Assembly (NCBI RefSeq): GCF_004379255.2 | Contig: NC_056033.1 | Coordinates: 3,638,172 to 3,702,171, forward strand | Source: Salvia splendens | Taxonomy: Eukaryota > Streptophyta > Magnoliopsida > Lamiales > Lamiaceae | Reading direction: 5' to 3' | Length of the DNA stretch: 64,000 nucleotides | Shown here: positions 32,091-43,074 of the stretch, piece after piece | How positions within the stretch are numbered: the first letter of the stretch is position 1 | Layout of the letters: the number at the start of each line of letters is the position of its first letter | The notes under the pieces: generated by a model | The model's database searches: none | What the model saw: only the letters and a program-made list of their open reading frames with translations | Told to the model about the DNA's origin: nothing | Translations under genes and position numbers: made by a program

Positions 32091-33509
32091 GAGCATCCAT
32101 AATGGGGCGCCCTATGCTCCGCAACATCATCATTTTATCCTTCAACCCTTCCATCTGCAGTGGGACGCCCTAAAGTCCGCCCTATAGTTTTAACTACTAT
32201 TTTGTTAATTAATTTTTTATGTTTTCAAATATGTCATGCAAAAAAAAGCACCACATTGATCATCCACTTGAGGTATTCGGCTTTGCCCGGGTCCTCGCAC
32301 TGCATGAGGACGTGGTGCGTTTCCAACAACGTCCTCCAGTTGGCGGCGGCCACCAACTCCGCGTAGGCATGTCCCGCAGCCGAAGCCGGGGCTGGGGCGT
32401 GTGAGGATGTCGTCTTCGCTTTGCCCTTGTTCTTGGCAGCCTTGCTGCCAATGGGACGCTGGGAGGACATCGGTGTGCCGGAACTCTCATCCTTGTACAT
32501 CGGGTGGTTGAGGTCCATTGGAGGTGCGCCGCTCTCGCTGCTCGTATAATCACCGGCGGCGGTGTTCTTCGCCCTCTTCGCCGCAGCCGATAGGGGCAGA
32601 ATCCCTCCTTGGAACTTCTGCTTGTCTTTTAAGAAGAGCCAGAAGTTGTAATGCTTGAAATTGCCGTATAATGAAATGTACGACGCAACCGTTTTATCGC
32701 GGACATCTGTCAAACTCTCACCGCTGCCCTTCTCCCTCAAGCACTTCTCGTACTCATTGGAGAACAAATTGACATGCTTCTTCACCTGATCACAGTGCTT
32801 GCGGAGCTGTTCCCTATGATGCTTGTAGGCGGTCGGCGGCTTGGCCTCGTTGTAGCCATCATCGATGCGCTCCCAATACACGATTTGCTTTTAGTTGTTG
32901 GCAAACACCGGGTCCTCTGAAATATCAAGCCAACACCTCGTCAAGACAATGGTTTCATCCGGGTTTTAGTTCGTCCTTCCTGGGGCGAACTCTTCATTCT
33001 TCTTCGGAAGCGGCAACTTCTAGGCCCTTTGCCTGTTCCGATTTTTCTTGGTGGCAGAGCCCGAGGCAGCGGCGGCAGCGGAGGCGCGGGTGGGAGACGG
33101 CTCCATGTCTGACAGCCCATACGAATCCGTGCTGAAATCTGGATCGTATTGGGTGTTGGAGTCGAAGGGCCGATATTCATCAGGGTTTGTACCCAGCCAC
33201 TGTGCGCCACCACCGAACATCGGACTATTCGGACTTGGGTAATCACCGAGATTCATTGTGGTGTATGGAAGAGTGAGATAGAGAATAGAGAATAGAGAAT
33301 GAGATAGAGAATAAGAGTGAATGGAAGAGTGAAAAGAAGTATAAAAAAGTGTATATATAAATTTTGAAGAATTAAAAAAAGAAAAGAAAAACGTGTTGCA
33401 TCGTCCGCGTCGCCCGCAGTGGGGCTGACGATACCGCAGACGATGTGTGGTCGAAGGCCCATCATCCGCGGACGATGGATGTGTCATCGTCCGCCCCACT
33501 GTGGATGCT
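32091..33509 (-). mobile_element. PIF/Harbinger element with decayed ORF1 (1,419 bp)
   Basis: It begins GAGCATCCATAATGGGGCG. Read inward from the right it begins GAGCATCCACAGTGGGGCGG. The flanking duplication is TTA (32,088-32,090 and 33,510-33,512). It contains one ORF1-type gene on the minus strand, broken by three stops, and no transposase. The right arm (33,395-33,490) contains CATCGTCCGCG and its complement as subterminal inverted repeats. Confidence 0.85.
32234..33256 (-). pseudogene. Harbinger ORF1 (Myb/SANT-like) pseudogene with three stops
   Basis: One reading frame runs 340 codons from MNLGDYPSPNSPMFGGG to the stop at 32,234. It has three internal stops: TAG at 33,020, TAA at 32,966 and TAA at 32,891. 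No frameshift is needed. Between and after the stops the ORF1 signature is clear: RTN(stop)NPDETIVLTRCWLDIS, DPVFANN(stop)KQIVYWERI, then the C-terminal (NAM-associated-like) region with FNxW-type KHYNFWLFLKDK and a helical tail. Each stop is a single C-to-T step from CAG or CAA, and ANNQK and related Gln residues are expected there. The protein belongs to the same functional class as 10,828-12,240 but to a different subfamily. Confidence 0.85.
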
Positions 33510-33590
33510 CTTAGTATTTGAAAATAAAGAGTAATTATTTTTTTTTGAAGACGTATTTCGCTTTATTTCTTCAAAATTGTCACCAACATC

Positions 33591-33662
33591 TCCTCTTTGC
33601 CAAAACTCAATGTACTAAGCAGATTTTCCTCTTTGCCAAAACTCAATGTTCTAAGTAGATTT
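33591..33662. repeat. 36-bp tandem duplication
   Basis: Two adjacent copies of a 36-bp unit (TCCTCTTTGCCAAAACTCAA...) differ at two positions. No function is apparent. Confidence 0.85.
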
Positions 33663-33698
33663 TCCTATTAAATATTCCCATAGAAAACCCATTTTAAT

Positions 33699-33859
33699 GT
33701 GAACTACATAAAATACTCTTAAAGTTTTCGTCATTAATATAGATAGTTCCCTAAGAATTTTTATAGCAATTTTGGCACTTGATAATTACATTCATGGTAC
33801 CTAAGTCAATATTTCAGCCCAAAATACCTCCAAGGCACAGTATCATGTAATATAAAATA
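33699..33859. mobile_element. Left arm of an older Mutator-like element
   Basis: It begins GTGAACTACATAAAA, the same end as the complete element that starts at 33,860, but the following sequence is diverged. A matching diverged right end lies at 40,744. The younger 6.6-kb element is inserted between them. Confidence 0.6.
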
Positions 33860-33966
33860 GAGTGAACTACATAAAAAGTTCCTGACGTTTCCAAAAGTTT
33901 CGCTCTAGACCCCTAACAAAAAGAAATATCCCCAGAAGTGCCTAACCTTCAACCTAATCACGAATG
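33860..33966 (+). repeat. Left terminal inverted repeat of the MULE
   Basis: 107 bp, about 98% identical to the complement of 40,319-40,425. In Mutator elements the TIR holds the transposase binding site and the promoter for the adjacent gene. Confidence 0.9.
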
Positions 33967-34336
33967 GGGTTTTTTCAGACGAAAATACCCTTCAGCCCTA
34001 AAAGGGCATTTCAGTCAAAGTGCAATTAATCTGCAGTGGCCGCTCTGCAATGATGTCTGCGACGACATGGCGTGATGTGACGGCGCACGTCAGCCGTCAG
34101 GGGCGTCAGGGGCTGTTCAGTGGACTACCCATACAATTGCAACACGTGTTGAAGACTTCCTACGTGATTTAACAAAACAAGTTTCAAAAATTGCATACAG
34201 TTTCAGGCTCTAATCAGCATTATTTTCGGCTTATTTTCACTCCCGCCTAAAGTTATAACAAAAAGGGGAGTTTACCGCCTTAAAACTGCAAACCATTGTT
34301 TTCATTTCTTCATTCTCCCTGCTCTCCATTGCATGA

Positions 34337-37300
34337 ATGGCTCCTAAGAGGAAGCGAGCTGGGTCCTCAGGTGCTTCCACATCACGAAACTCTCGCCGTA
34401 AAAGGGAACCAATACCCCCGCGATCGCCACCACACCGACCACCACCGAGACATCCACCTGTGGTCATTGATGTGGAAGAAGAAACATGGGATATCCGAGA
34501 TCCTGAGCTCGATTCTTTCGTCCCAGAGGATGAATATAGTAAGTTAACCTTTAATCCTCGGTTTGTGATTTAGGGTGTACGAAATTGATTTTTTGTGAAT
34601 ATATATTTGATCAGCCGGATATTGATTTTGTGATTGAGGCTCCATAAATTGATTTTGTTGTGAATTTTGGTTTACTGTTTGGTTTGAGTTTTATATGTGC
34701 GTTTATTGTCTTCCTTCCTAGGGGATGCACCTGGAAAGTTTTCAGTTGCTTTCCATCATGGAGGTTCATTCTTCTCTACGAATGATGCGAAAAAGTATGT
34801 TGGTGGGCATTTGACATACTTCGATTTTTGTAACATAGACAAATTCCAGCTTATAGACCTATCGAGCATGATATTAAGGTTGAAGTATGATAGGAAGATG
34901 ATATGTGAGTTCTACTACTGTGATCCAAAGTACAGTCATGACTGCGCAGGGGTTTTAATCGGAGGCCCGTTGTTGCCCATTGTTGAGGAAACACATCTGA
35001 AGGATTTCCTCAAAGTAGCGTATACAACGACAAAGTTAGTTCACATCTACGTTGTGGAGATAACCCGGGCTCAAGCCATACTGAAAAAAATGAAGGAAAA
35101 AGCGCAAGAGCTTCTTAGTTTCAAGGCGTCTAAACCCCCAGGAGTCATTATTGAAGAGATTGAAGAAGCCACACCGAATGTGCCAAGGCAAAAGCCTAGA
35201 CCGAAGAGGAAGCAACGGTCTCAGTTTGAAGGGCAACGGCAGGAGCCTTTAATGATTGGCTGGTATGATAGGGATGTTGAGTTCAAGGAATATCTTACGA
35301 AAAGTTTAGAAGATGATCGTGCTCAGAGGAAGAGGGCTGAGGAGGTAGCCAGGCAAAATTTGGCGAAAGCATTTGAAGCCGTGTCCCCTGAAGCTCCGGT
35401 CTCTGACTTTGGAGAAGTATCAATACATGACGTGGAATTTGTAGCAGAAAAAATATGTGTAGTTGACTATGTTGGAGAAGCAGAAGCTGGAGGTGGAGAC
35501 TCCCATGCACACGTACAAGAGGTAACGACTTGTGTGATTTACATATTGATTTAGTACATTATTTGTGATTTAGTTCTTGTTTGTAATTTAGTCCTGCATT
35601 TGTGGTATTGCATTTTGTAGGATGTAGCTACAGCTTCATCTGTTGACCATTCCAATCCGATTGTCGATTACCATGCACAAGTAGCAGAGGTAATGAATTG
35701 GTGTGATTTTCATATTGATTTAGTACCTAATTTGTGATTTAGTTCTTGTTTGTAATTTAGTCTTGCATTTGTGATACTGCATTTTGCAGGATGTAGCTAC
35801 AGCTTCATCTGTTGACCATTCCAATCCGATTGTCGATGTCGCTGAACATGCGACTGAGTCTGAATCTGTAGTTCACCAACCATCTTCGGTCGGGCCAGGA
35901 GCATTTGTACAAGAAGATGTGTACCGACCGGTATTGGATGATGGTAGTCAGCCACAGTCGGACATACGGGTAGACAATGATTTCTTTCCGATCATTGAGG
36001 ATATTACTCATGAATTGTTCATGCACGAAGCTCACACCCAAGTGCAAGAGCCAGCTCCAGTTGAAGCAGCGTGTGCAGAACCCGTACCGGTGGTAGGAGA
36101 TGTACCCCAACAGGCTGATGAAGGTGTTTTTTGTCCGTCAGCCGATTATGTCCAAGAAAAGCCGAAAGTACTCCCCTGTTGTTGAGAAAAGGAACTCGGC
36201 AGACTCAAACCCTCTGTTCGAGCAAGAGACGGTCAATGAGCTGCAAGATCTCGAGGACCTAGAGGATTTGGAAGGTTTAAGTAGAAAGGGTATCAAGTAC
36301 ACCCCATTCAAGCTGGCAAATGATTTACCAAATTGGAAGCCTGGTGATTTTTTTAAGGATAGATATTTTTTTTTTCAAGGTTATTCGACAGTACGCAATT
36401 ATGACGAGACGCCCGGTACATGTGAAACAAAATGATGGCAAAAGACTTCGTGCTATTTGTAGAGGAAAGTCTTGTGAATGGTATGTATATGCAAGACGGG
36501 TCGAAACCTACAACGATACCGATTTTGTTGTACTGAATATGCAGAGAGACCATGCACACACATGCTCTCAAGTGTTGGATCAGAGATGGCTGACGTCAAA
36601 ATGGCTAGCTGAGCGATACATGGAGAAGATAAAAGCGAATCACCATATCCCATTGGCAGCCATAAGGCAGTGTGTGGATGAGGAGTTCGGACTCCGAGTT
36701 GGCAGGAAGAAGGCGTACCGAGCAAGAGACAGTGCATTGGAAGGTATTTTTGGCAAGGCGGGACTCCAGTATCGGAGACTTTTCGATTACAAAGCTGAAC
36801 TGGAACGGACACACGCTGACTCTAGTGTGCACTTTCACTACGAGAACTTCAGGGATCCTGAAGTTGTGGGCCCGCGATTCTTGAGGTTTTATACTTGTCT
36901 CGGGCCGTTGAAAAAGGGTTGGATGCATTTTTGTCGTCCGATTATCTTCTTGGATTCATGTTTCTTGCGTGGTATGTACAGAGGCCAACTTATGACGGCC
37001 ATAGGAATTGATCCAAATAATGGTTGGTGGCCTATTGCATGGGCGATGACTGAGGCCGAAAGCTACGAACAGTGGAAATGGTTTTTAGGCTATCTGGCAG
37101 AGGACCTCCTCATACATGAAAATGCCCCCAGATTTGTCTTCATGTCTGACCAGCAAAAGGTATGTGTAATGTGATTTCATTAAAAGGTGTATACGTTGTT
37201 TGTGATTTCTTTTGACATACTTCAATTGTGATTTTTAAAATATTGTTGTATTCGGAGTGTGATTATAATATTGTTGTATTTTGTGTCAATGGTTGTGTAC

Positions 37301-38665
37301 ATGTAACAATTTGTGGTGAATTTAATAGGGTCTTGCAAAGGTAATCCTTGAGGAGTTTCCACAGAGCGAGCATCGCTTCTGTGTGCAGCACATATACAAC
37401 AACTTTAAGAAGCGTTTCATCGGAGAGAATTTTAAGGAGATTTTGTGGGAGCTGGCGGCGAGTACAACCCAGGAAGAATATGTTGAGCGGATGAATGCAC
37501 TGCGGATTATATATCCACATGCACATCAATACCTACTCGGCGTAGCTCCCAAGGAAAAATGGGTGAAGGCTTATTTCTCTCCGCATGTTTGCTGTGATGT
37601 TATCCTCAATAATATCTGCGAGACCTTTAATTCGAAGATAGCAATTGCTCGTGAGTTGGCCATTGTCACCATGTTGGAGGAGATCAGGACAAGTCAAATG
37701 GAGAAGATACAGATCAGGGGCCAGTGGATCAAGACGTATGATCATGCCCTGCCGCCTGTTATCAAAGAGATTGTTGATAAGTATTTGGCGAGGGCTTCTT
37801 CATGGAGACCCACATGGAACGGACAAGATTCTTACCAAGTCTATGGAACGTCAGGTCAGTACGTAGTAAACATGCGAGAATTTACTTGTTCTTGCAGACT
37901 TTGGCAGCTGAATGGAATCCCATGCACTCACGACATCGCTACAATCAACAAGAATGGTAAGGATGTATCTGACTATGTCTCCCGCTATTATTTGCGGTCC
38001 ACCATGACGCTATTGTACGAGAATATCCTCTACCCAATCAACGGGATGGATAATTGGCCGAAGAACTCAGAAGTTGGATTTGAACTGGCACCTCTTAGGA
38101 CAAAGCAGCAACGTGGACGGCCAAAAAAACTAAGGCGTGAAGATCCACAGGTTCGTCAGCATGCAAATGGTTCTGAGTCTTTGCGCCGAACCTTTATACT
38201 CAGGTGTTGTCGGTGTGGACAAGATGGGCATAACAGAAGAACATGCACTAATGATCCTCGTATAGATGCCCGGACCGAAGTTGGACAGAGTTCAAGTTCA
38301 CAGCCCAGTGATCCTAGTGAGCCACCCACTGTTCCAAGGCTCAACACTCGTCGGGCTACGCGGTCAAGCCAAGAGGTAATGACCACCATCACCTTTCGTT
38401 TTGATAAACATTGAAACTCAATTTGACTGGGGTTGTTTTTTGTAGACTAATCCCACTGATTCACGTCCCAGCACTCGTCGGTCTACACGGTCGAGCCAGG
38501 TAGTTTTCAACACCCTTGTTGTACTTTTACTTTCCATAAAATCCAGTTAACAATCACAATTTTTTGTGATATTTGTAGGACAATAACAATCTTCCTCCAA
38601 GCACTAGCACTCGTCGGACTAGGACGCATCCTCAACGTTGTGGCCGTCGAGTGGATCGTGATTGA
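34337..38665 (+). CDS. MULE transposase (MURA-like), seven exons, two frameshifts
   Basis: Exons: 34337-34538, 34722-35521, 35621-35689, 35790-37159, 37329-38375, 38446-38499, 38579-38665, all with GT-AG introns and consistent phases. The protein begins MAPKRKRAGSS (basic, possible nuclear signal) and includes a MuDR-type N-terminal region (RPVHVKQNDGKRLRAICRG). The MULE catalytic domain has FLDSCFLRGMYRGQL (first Asp), FMSDQQKGLAKVI (second Asp) and CVQHIYNNF, the C-x2-H motif. A SWIM zinc finger follows (FTCSCRLWQLNGIPCTHDI), then a CCHC knuckle (CCRCGQDGHNRRTC) and an Arg/Ser-rich tail. In the fourth exon the frame shifts twice by +1, near 36,150-36,180 and at a run of ten T at about 36,366-36,375. 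As sequenced it cannot make full transposase; the T-run shift might be a read error. Confidence 0.85.
35522..35857 (+). repeat. Tandem duplication of an intron plus exon in the MULE transposase
   Basis: Two copies of a ~168-bp unit, each comprising an intron (GTAAYG donor) and the exon start GATGTAGCTACAGCTTCATC. The duplication created exon 3 and the first 48 nt of exon 4, so the protein repeats D-V-A-T-A-S-S-V-D-H-S-N-P-I-V-D in frame. Splice sites are kept in both copies. Confidence 0.85.
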
Positions 38666-39158
38666 ATACCCGCGCTTGCGTAGTATGGGACTCAGCCAGG
38701 AGGCAATTGTGTTGGTTTATTTTTTGTGTCTCATAGACAATGGTGAATGCGAACCCTTTTTGTCAAACATTATTCGGATATAACCTTCGGTGATCGGTAG
38801 GGATCATCATTAGAAGACACTTGTATTAACTATGCATTTTGTGTGTCGTAAACAATAGCGTATTTTAACTATGCTTTTGTCAAACTTAATGCCTGTTTTT
38901 TTGGAAAACTTTTGGTATGACTTTGGTGTATTCTGTATCACAAGTGCCCATAACCTACATCACACAAAGTTCTGTAAGGCGGGTGTTATTTCAACAGAAG
39001 ATGCGTACTTCGGAAGTGATTATAAACTAAAAACTGCAAGGTGTTAGTTCATACTACAGTGTTCCAAAAACCATATTCTCGAACCAGATTTCGCCAGCGG
39101 AACTTCAAATTCTTATTACCAAAATTCCCCCTCATCGCTTGAAAAAAAAGTGGTACCA

Positions 39159-39629
39159 TTAAATTAAGAAAAAAATTACAAAGCACAAAAATAAGATTAC
39201 AATTTTCAGCATTCGGGACGTTTTTTTGGTTCTAAGAAGTTCTGAAGTAAGACCTGCACACTCGTCAGTCTTCATGGTCAATTTTGCCTTCAGATCTGCA
39301 CATTCATCACTTTTGATGCGAAATTTGGCTTCAAGATCACCATGCACAATACTCTTCGATCGGAGTTGTTCTTCAAACCTGTCTCGTTCGAGCTTCATTC
39401 GTTGAAAGTAAGTGCCTTGGCTTGGCGATAGACCAGCATCAAACCAACGGAAGAATCTGCAATCGTCTTCCTTCCAGAATGGACACCGATAGTAACGTCG
39501 ACCTGGATTAGCCGACGTCCTAGACGTCACCAGCTCGGCCGCGACATCGTGACTACAGAGAACAACCGGTGGACGAGGCCAATCCCAATTGAAACTTGAA
39601 CCGAACGATTCCGTACTTGAAGAAGACAT
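39159..39629 (-). CDS. GRF zinc-finger, coiled-coil, tail-anchored protein (156 aa)
   Basis: The second gene of the MULE, on the opposite strand to the transposase. Residues 25-61 hold a GRF-type zinc finger: Cys25, His27, Cys49 and Cys57 as ligands, with RRYYRCPFWKEDDCRFFRWFD. GRF fingers bind single-stranded nucleic acid in several DNA repair and topoisomerase proteins. Residues ~75-135 are charged and helical with a repeated K-S/T-D-E-C-A-x-L unit, probably a coiled coil. The last 16 residues (KIVILFLCFVIFFLI) form a hydrophobic C-terminal anchor. The methionine at 39,629 (MSSSSTESFG) is preferred over one 15 codons upstream because the sequence before it is not domain-like. The stop lies 494 bp from the transposase stop, so the genes converge. 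It is uninterrupted even though the transposase is frameshifted. Its role in transposition is unknown. Confidence 0.8.
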   Translation of the reverse strand: MSSSSTESFGSSFNWDWPRPPVVLCSHDVAAELVTSRTSANPGRRYYRCPFWKEDDCRFFRWFDAGLSPSQGTYFQRMKLERDRFEEQLRSKSIVHGDLEAKFRIKSDECADLKAKLTMKTDECAGLTSELLRTKKTSRMLKIVILFLCFVIFFLI

Positions 39630-40318
39630 TGCAAGAGCGACCTGAATTGGAAATTCAAACCCAAACATATTCAAGTTAATTTATATGTCATTATTTATGA
39701 AAGTAATTTCACAAATAAAAATGGACCCCACAGCCAGCCGACCAAACATAACCCCACACATAACCCCTAAATTAAAAACGCACAGCGTCAGCTACGAAAT
39801 CCAGCCACATTCAGCAACAAAATAAGCCAAAATTGATCGGACTACAACAAACATCGCCATCTCACAGACAAATAAAATCCCAAAAACAAACTTCCACCCA
39901 GCCAAACAACCATAAACCCTAATTTGAATACACCCAAATTCCGTTGCAATAACAACCCAATAAAAATCACCAACCCACAGAGGAATTTCAGTGCGGCAGA
40001 ATAAATTACATAAATTGGGCTCTTACAACTGATGGTTATATGGTAGAGTTCAAACGACGAATGAATACCTTGTTGAACCCTTTTTGCGAGAAGGAAGTGA
40101 AGAGAGAGAAGGAAGATGAGAAATTATTTCACACTACACTCTTAACTATAGACAAAGGAACACGGTAGTCTGTGCATATCAACATTGAGTTGACCACTGT
40201 TGTCTGCAAAAGTAAATTATCAACGCAGAGTAGGACTACTGCGACAGGGAATGGAATTGTCTTAAATGCCCTTCAAGGCAAAAGGGCCTTTTGGTCCGAA
40301 AAATGGCTACAAATATCT

Positions 40319-40425
40319 CATTCGTGATTAGGTTGAAGGTTAGGCACTTCTGGGGATATTTTTTTTTGTTAGGGGTCTAGAGCGAAACTTTTGGAAACGT
40401 CAGGGACTTTTTATGTAGTTCACTC
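40319..40425 (-). repeat. Right terminal inverted repeat of the MULE
   Basis: Complement of the left TIR with about two mismatches; it ends in GTAGTTCACTC. It probably supplies the promoter for the minus-strand GRF gene. Confidence 0.9.
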
Positions 40426-40434
40426 TATAAAATA

Positions 40435-40744
40435 AAAGGAAAAGGCTAATAGTAATATCTAAGATAATTTATTTTACATATTAAAATGAACTAAGTGGGA
40501 TTATTCAGTTTTAATCAAAACGATACTTTATGATTTGATCATTCATACACAATGAGTCAAAAAAATATTTGTAATTATTTTTTGCATAAAAAGGAGATGG
40601 AAATTATTTTATTAATTTATTTTGGTTAAATTTACAACATAAATTTGAAATATCATTTCAAGTATCTATAAGTAAGTAAAATATATATACGTGGATGAAA
40701 AGTCCAAAAATATTGTAACATTAAGGAATTTTTATGTAGTTCAC
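40435..40744. mobile_element. Right arm of an older Mutator-like element
   Basis: It ends TTTTATGTAGTTCAC, the diverged inverse of the left end at 33,699. Together with 33,699-33,859 it forms an older element of about 470 bp into which the 6.6-kb MULE inserted. Confidence 0.55.
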
Positions 40745-41187
40745 TTTTTATATAAACACGGCGGATTTCAAACAAGTGCATACTTCAAACTGCATTGTTG
40801 GCCAAAGCAAGCCATGATTTTTTGGTAGCTATCCTCGTTTGTAATTTGTAAATATCTTTAAGAGAGCTTACTCCATGAGAGTGTGACACTGTTTTCTGTA
40901 ATGAAGCACTTTGTATACTTTGAACAAATGTGAGTACGTACAAAATGATGCATTTGTTTGTCAATGAGACCAACTACTCCTTCACGAGCTAGATTTTGAT
41001 GAGGCTACTTAGGCATAAAACTCTTTAAAAATTCAAAATGAAATGATGATTGTGCATTTAGTATGGAAGGGAAATTATGGTGCAGAGAAGTACACAAATG
41101 AAGAACAAGCAATTATTAGGAGGAAAATAGTATGTTTGGTGGAGGTGTAGTAGTTGTCACAATATTGACAACTATTCTCCTGTTACT
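40745..41187. other. Intergenic DNA, nothing recognised
   Basis: Short stretch between Mutator-like and Harbinger material. The 62-codon open frame on - at 40,785-40,973 has no recognisable domain. Confidence 0.5.
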
Positions 41188-41395
41188 TTTCACCTCATCT
41201 CTTAACTGTCTCATCTCTTCACTATTCATGGGGCCCACTGTACTTTTCACTTAATCTCTTAACTAAGAGACAACACCTGCATCCCTCCATCTCTTAACCA
41301 TCTCATCCCTTAACTATTCATTCAATTTCATTTTTATTTTTATTTCCAACAAATTCAATTAATAAAAACACACTTCATTAAATAAAATAAAATTA

Positions 41396-43074
41396 TGTCA
41401 CGACCGCCCATACTAGGGGTACCACAAACGCGGCGATCGTGACCGAGTGGTATCAGAGCTTCGTTCTTTCGCTCTGGTCCGAGAGTCTTCTTTCACTTTA
41501 AGTCTAGAATAGTAGATCATAAACTAAAAGTATCACGAAGGCTCAACATCCAAAGCATCAAGCTCAACCAAGGAAAGTATGGTATGTTTTAAGTTGTTGA
41601 TGAAATGTGTGAACGATGTATAAAATTGACGATATGATGAGGATGTTTTGGGCAAAAGAATGCATGAGCAAGTAATTACGTGATGATGTGATTTTCATGA
41701 TTGAAATTCGTGAATAAATGATGTGATGACATAAAGAAGTTGAATGTGAGCATGATTGGCATGATGATCTAAACACGTGTATAATGTGAAAACAATATCG
41801 TGATAGTATGAATATGTGGAATATGACAATATAATTTAAGCACGTGTTGTATGTACGAACATGATATTGGTATGGTATGAGTATGTGAGATATGAGCAAG
41901 ATTGGCATGATGACCTATGTATGTATTATGTATGTGTTATGTGTGTGTAAGTGATATGACAAAAGCATATGAGCATAGGATGATGGAGTGTTTTACATGA
42001 AGGATGAAGGTTGATGTGTTGTTTTGAGCATATTGAAATTTTTGAGAAAAAAAAAACAATTTAAAAAAAAATGTTGTTTCAAACGTATATGTGAAGTGCA
42101 TGAGTGTTTTGTTTGGAATACAAATGTGTTATGAGTTTTGAAAGATTTGCATGGTTTGATATGTAAAAGAGAAAAATGGAAAAATGATTTTGTGGTTGAT
42201 GTTTTGTAATATTAATGACTAGTTGTTCTAGTGGAGTTTGATTGAGGAAAAATGTTTATGTTGTGAAAAGTTCTTTCTTTTGGGAAAATTAATTGATCAA
42301 TGGAAAATGTTGTGTTTATGAATTGTTTAAAAAAAATTAAAATTACCTTTTCATTTGAAAAATTGAGCCATAGAAGTGTGATGTTATGTATATTATGAGG
42401 TGCGAAGTATGATGCGTCATTCTATGGAGTGTTTTATAAGAGTGATGAAAGTTGATGCGAAAGTACGTTTCAGTTTGAGTCAAAACTTTTACCTTAAAAT
42501 TGAGATGTGGAAAAAAAAAATTTGTAAAGTGTGAAAGTGTAAATAAATTTTGTTTCAAAAATTTTGAATATAATGTGAAGTTCGAAAGTGTTTTGCTATG
42601 GGATGTTGCGGAGGATGTTGAGTTGGTCTAAGAACTTAGGATGCGTTGTGTCGTCATACATAGGCGTTATCCTTGACTCTCTTTAAACCTTATTTCCGCT
42701 GCTATATTTTGAAACTATGTCTCAAGACTTAAATCTTTTTCGTACTGTGCTTGAGTATGTTTGGTCGTGTTAGGTTTTAAACGAGTGTTTACTTTGTTAT
42801 CTGAAAATGGTATTCCCGTGAATTAAACTAAATGTTTTTCTTAGAAGATGATTGGGTTTTTAATAATTATTTCTCTTCGCTGCTTTCTTTTAAAGGTATT
42901 TATTATGAGTCGTTTTTATTTAATATAAAAGTTATGACTTTAAACTTCTTTAAACCAAAATGTTTCTCTTCCTTTAAGCTAATTTAGTTTTCATAAATGG
43001 TTATACTTGGTTAATGTTGTCCCTTGGTCGCGATCGTCGCGCTTGTTGTACCCCTAGTATGGGCGGTCATGACA
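41396..43074 (+). mobile_element. 1,679-bp element with ~49-bp inverted ends and an iMet primer-site match
   Basis: The first 49 bp (TGTCACGACCGCCCATACTA...) recur inverted at the right end with five mismatches. The element starts TG, ends CA and is flanked by a perfect 5-bp duplication AATTA (41,391-41,395 and 43,075-43,079). At 41,448-41,459 it has TGGTATCAGAGC, an exact match to the plant initiator-tRNA-Met primer-binding site used by many LTR retrotransposons. The interior is AT-rich and non-coding, with repeated ATGTGATATGAGCA-type motifs near 41,640-41,960. It may be a rearranged non-autonomous LTR retroelement or an LTR fragment with copied ends. Confidence 0.65.

Larger units (their letters stand above)
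33860..40425 (+). mobile_element. Mutator-like element (MULE) with two convergent genes, 6,566 bp
   Basis: Terminal inverted repeats of about 107 bp (33,860-33,966 and 40,319-40,425) start GAGTGAACTACATAAAAAGT and differ at about two positions. A perfect 9-bp duplication TATAAAATA flanks it (33,851-33,859 and 40,426-40,434). Long TIRs and a 9-bp duplication define Mutator-superfamily transposons. The left gene (+) is a MURA-like transposase. The right gene (-) encodes a GRF zinc-finger protein. Two convergent genes starting from opposite ends mirror the layout of maize MuDR, but the second protein is of a different kind from MURB. Confidence 0.95.

Noticed and set aside
41396..43074. Simple solo LTR
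   Set aside because: Not fully excluded, but ~49-bp inverted ends and a primer site 52 bp inside the left end are not expected in an LTR.
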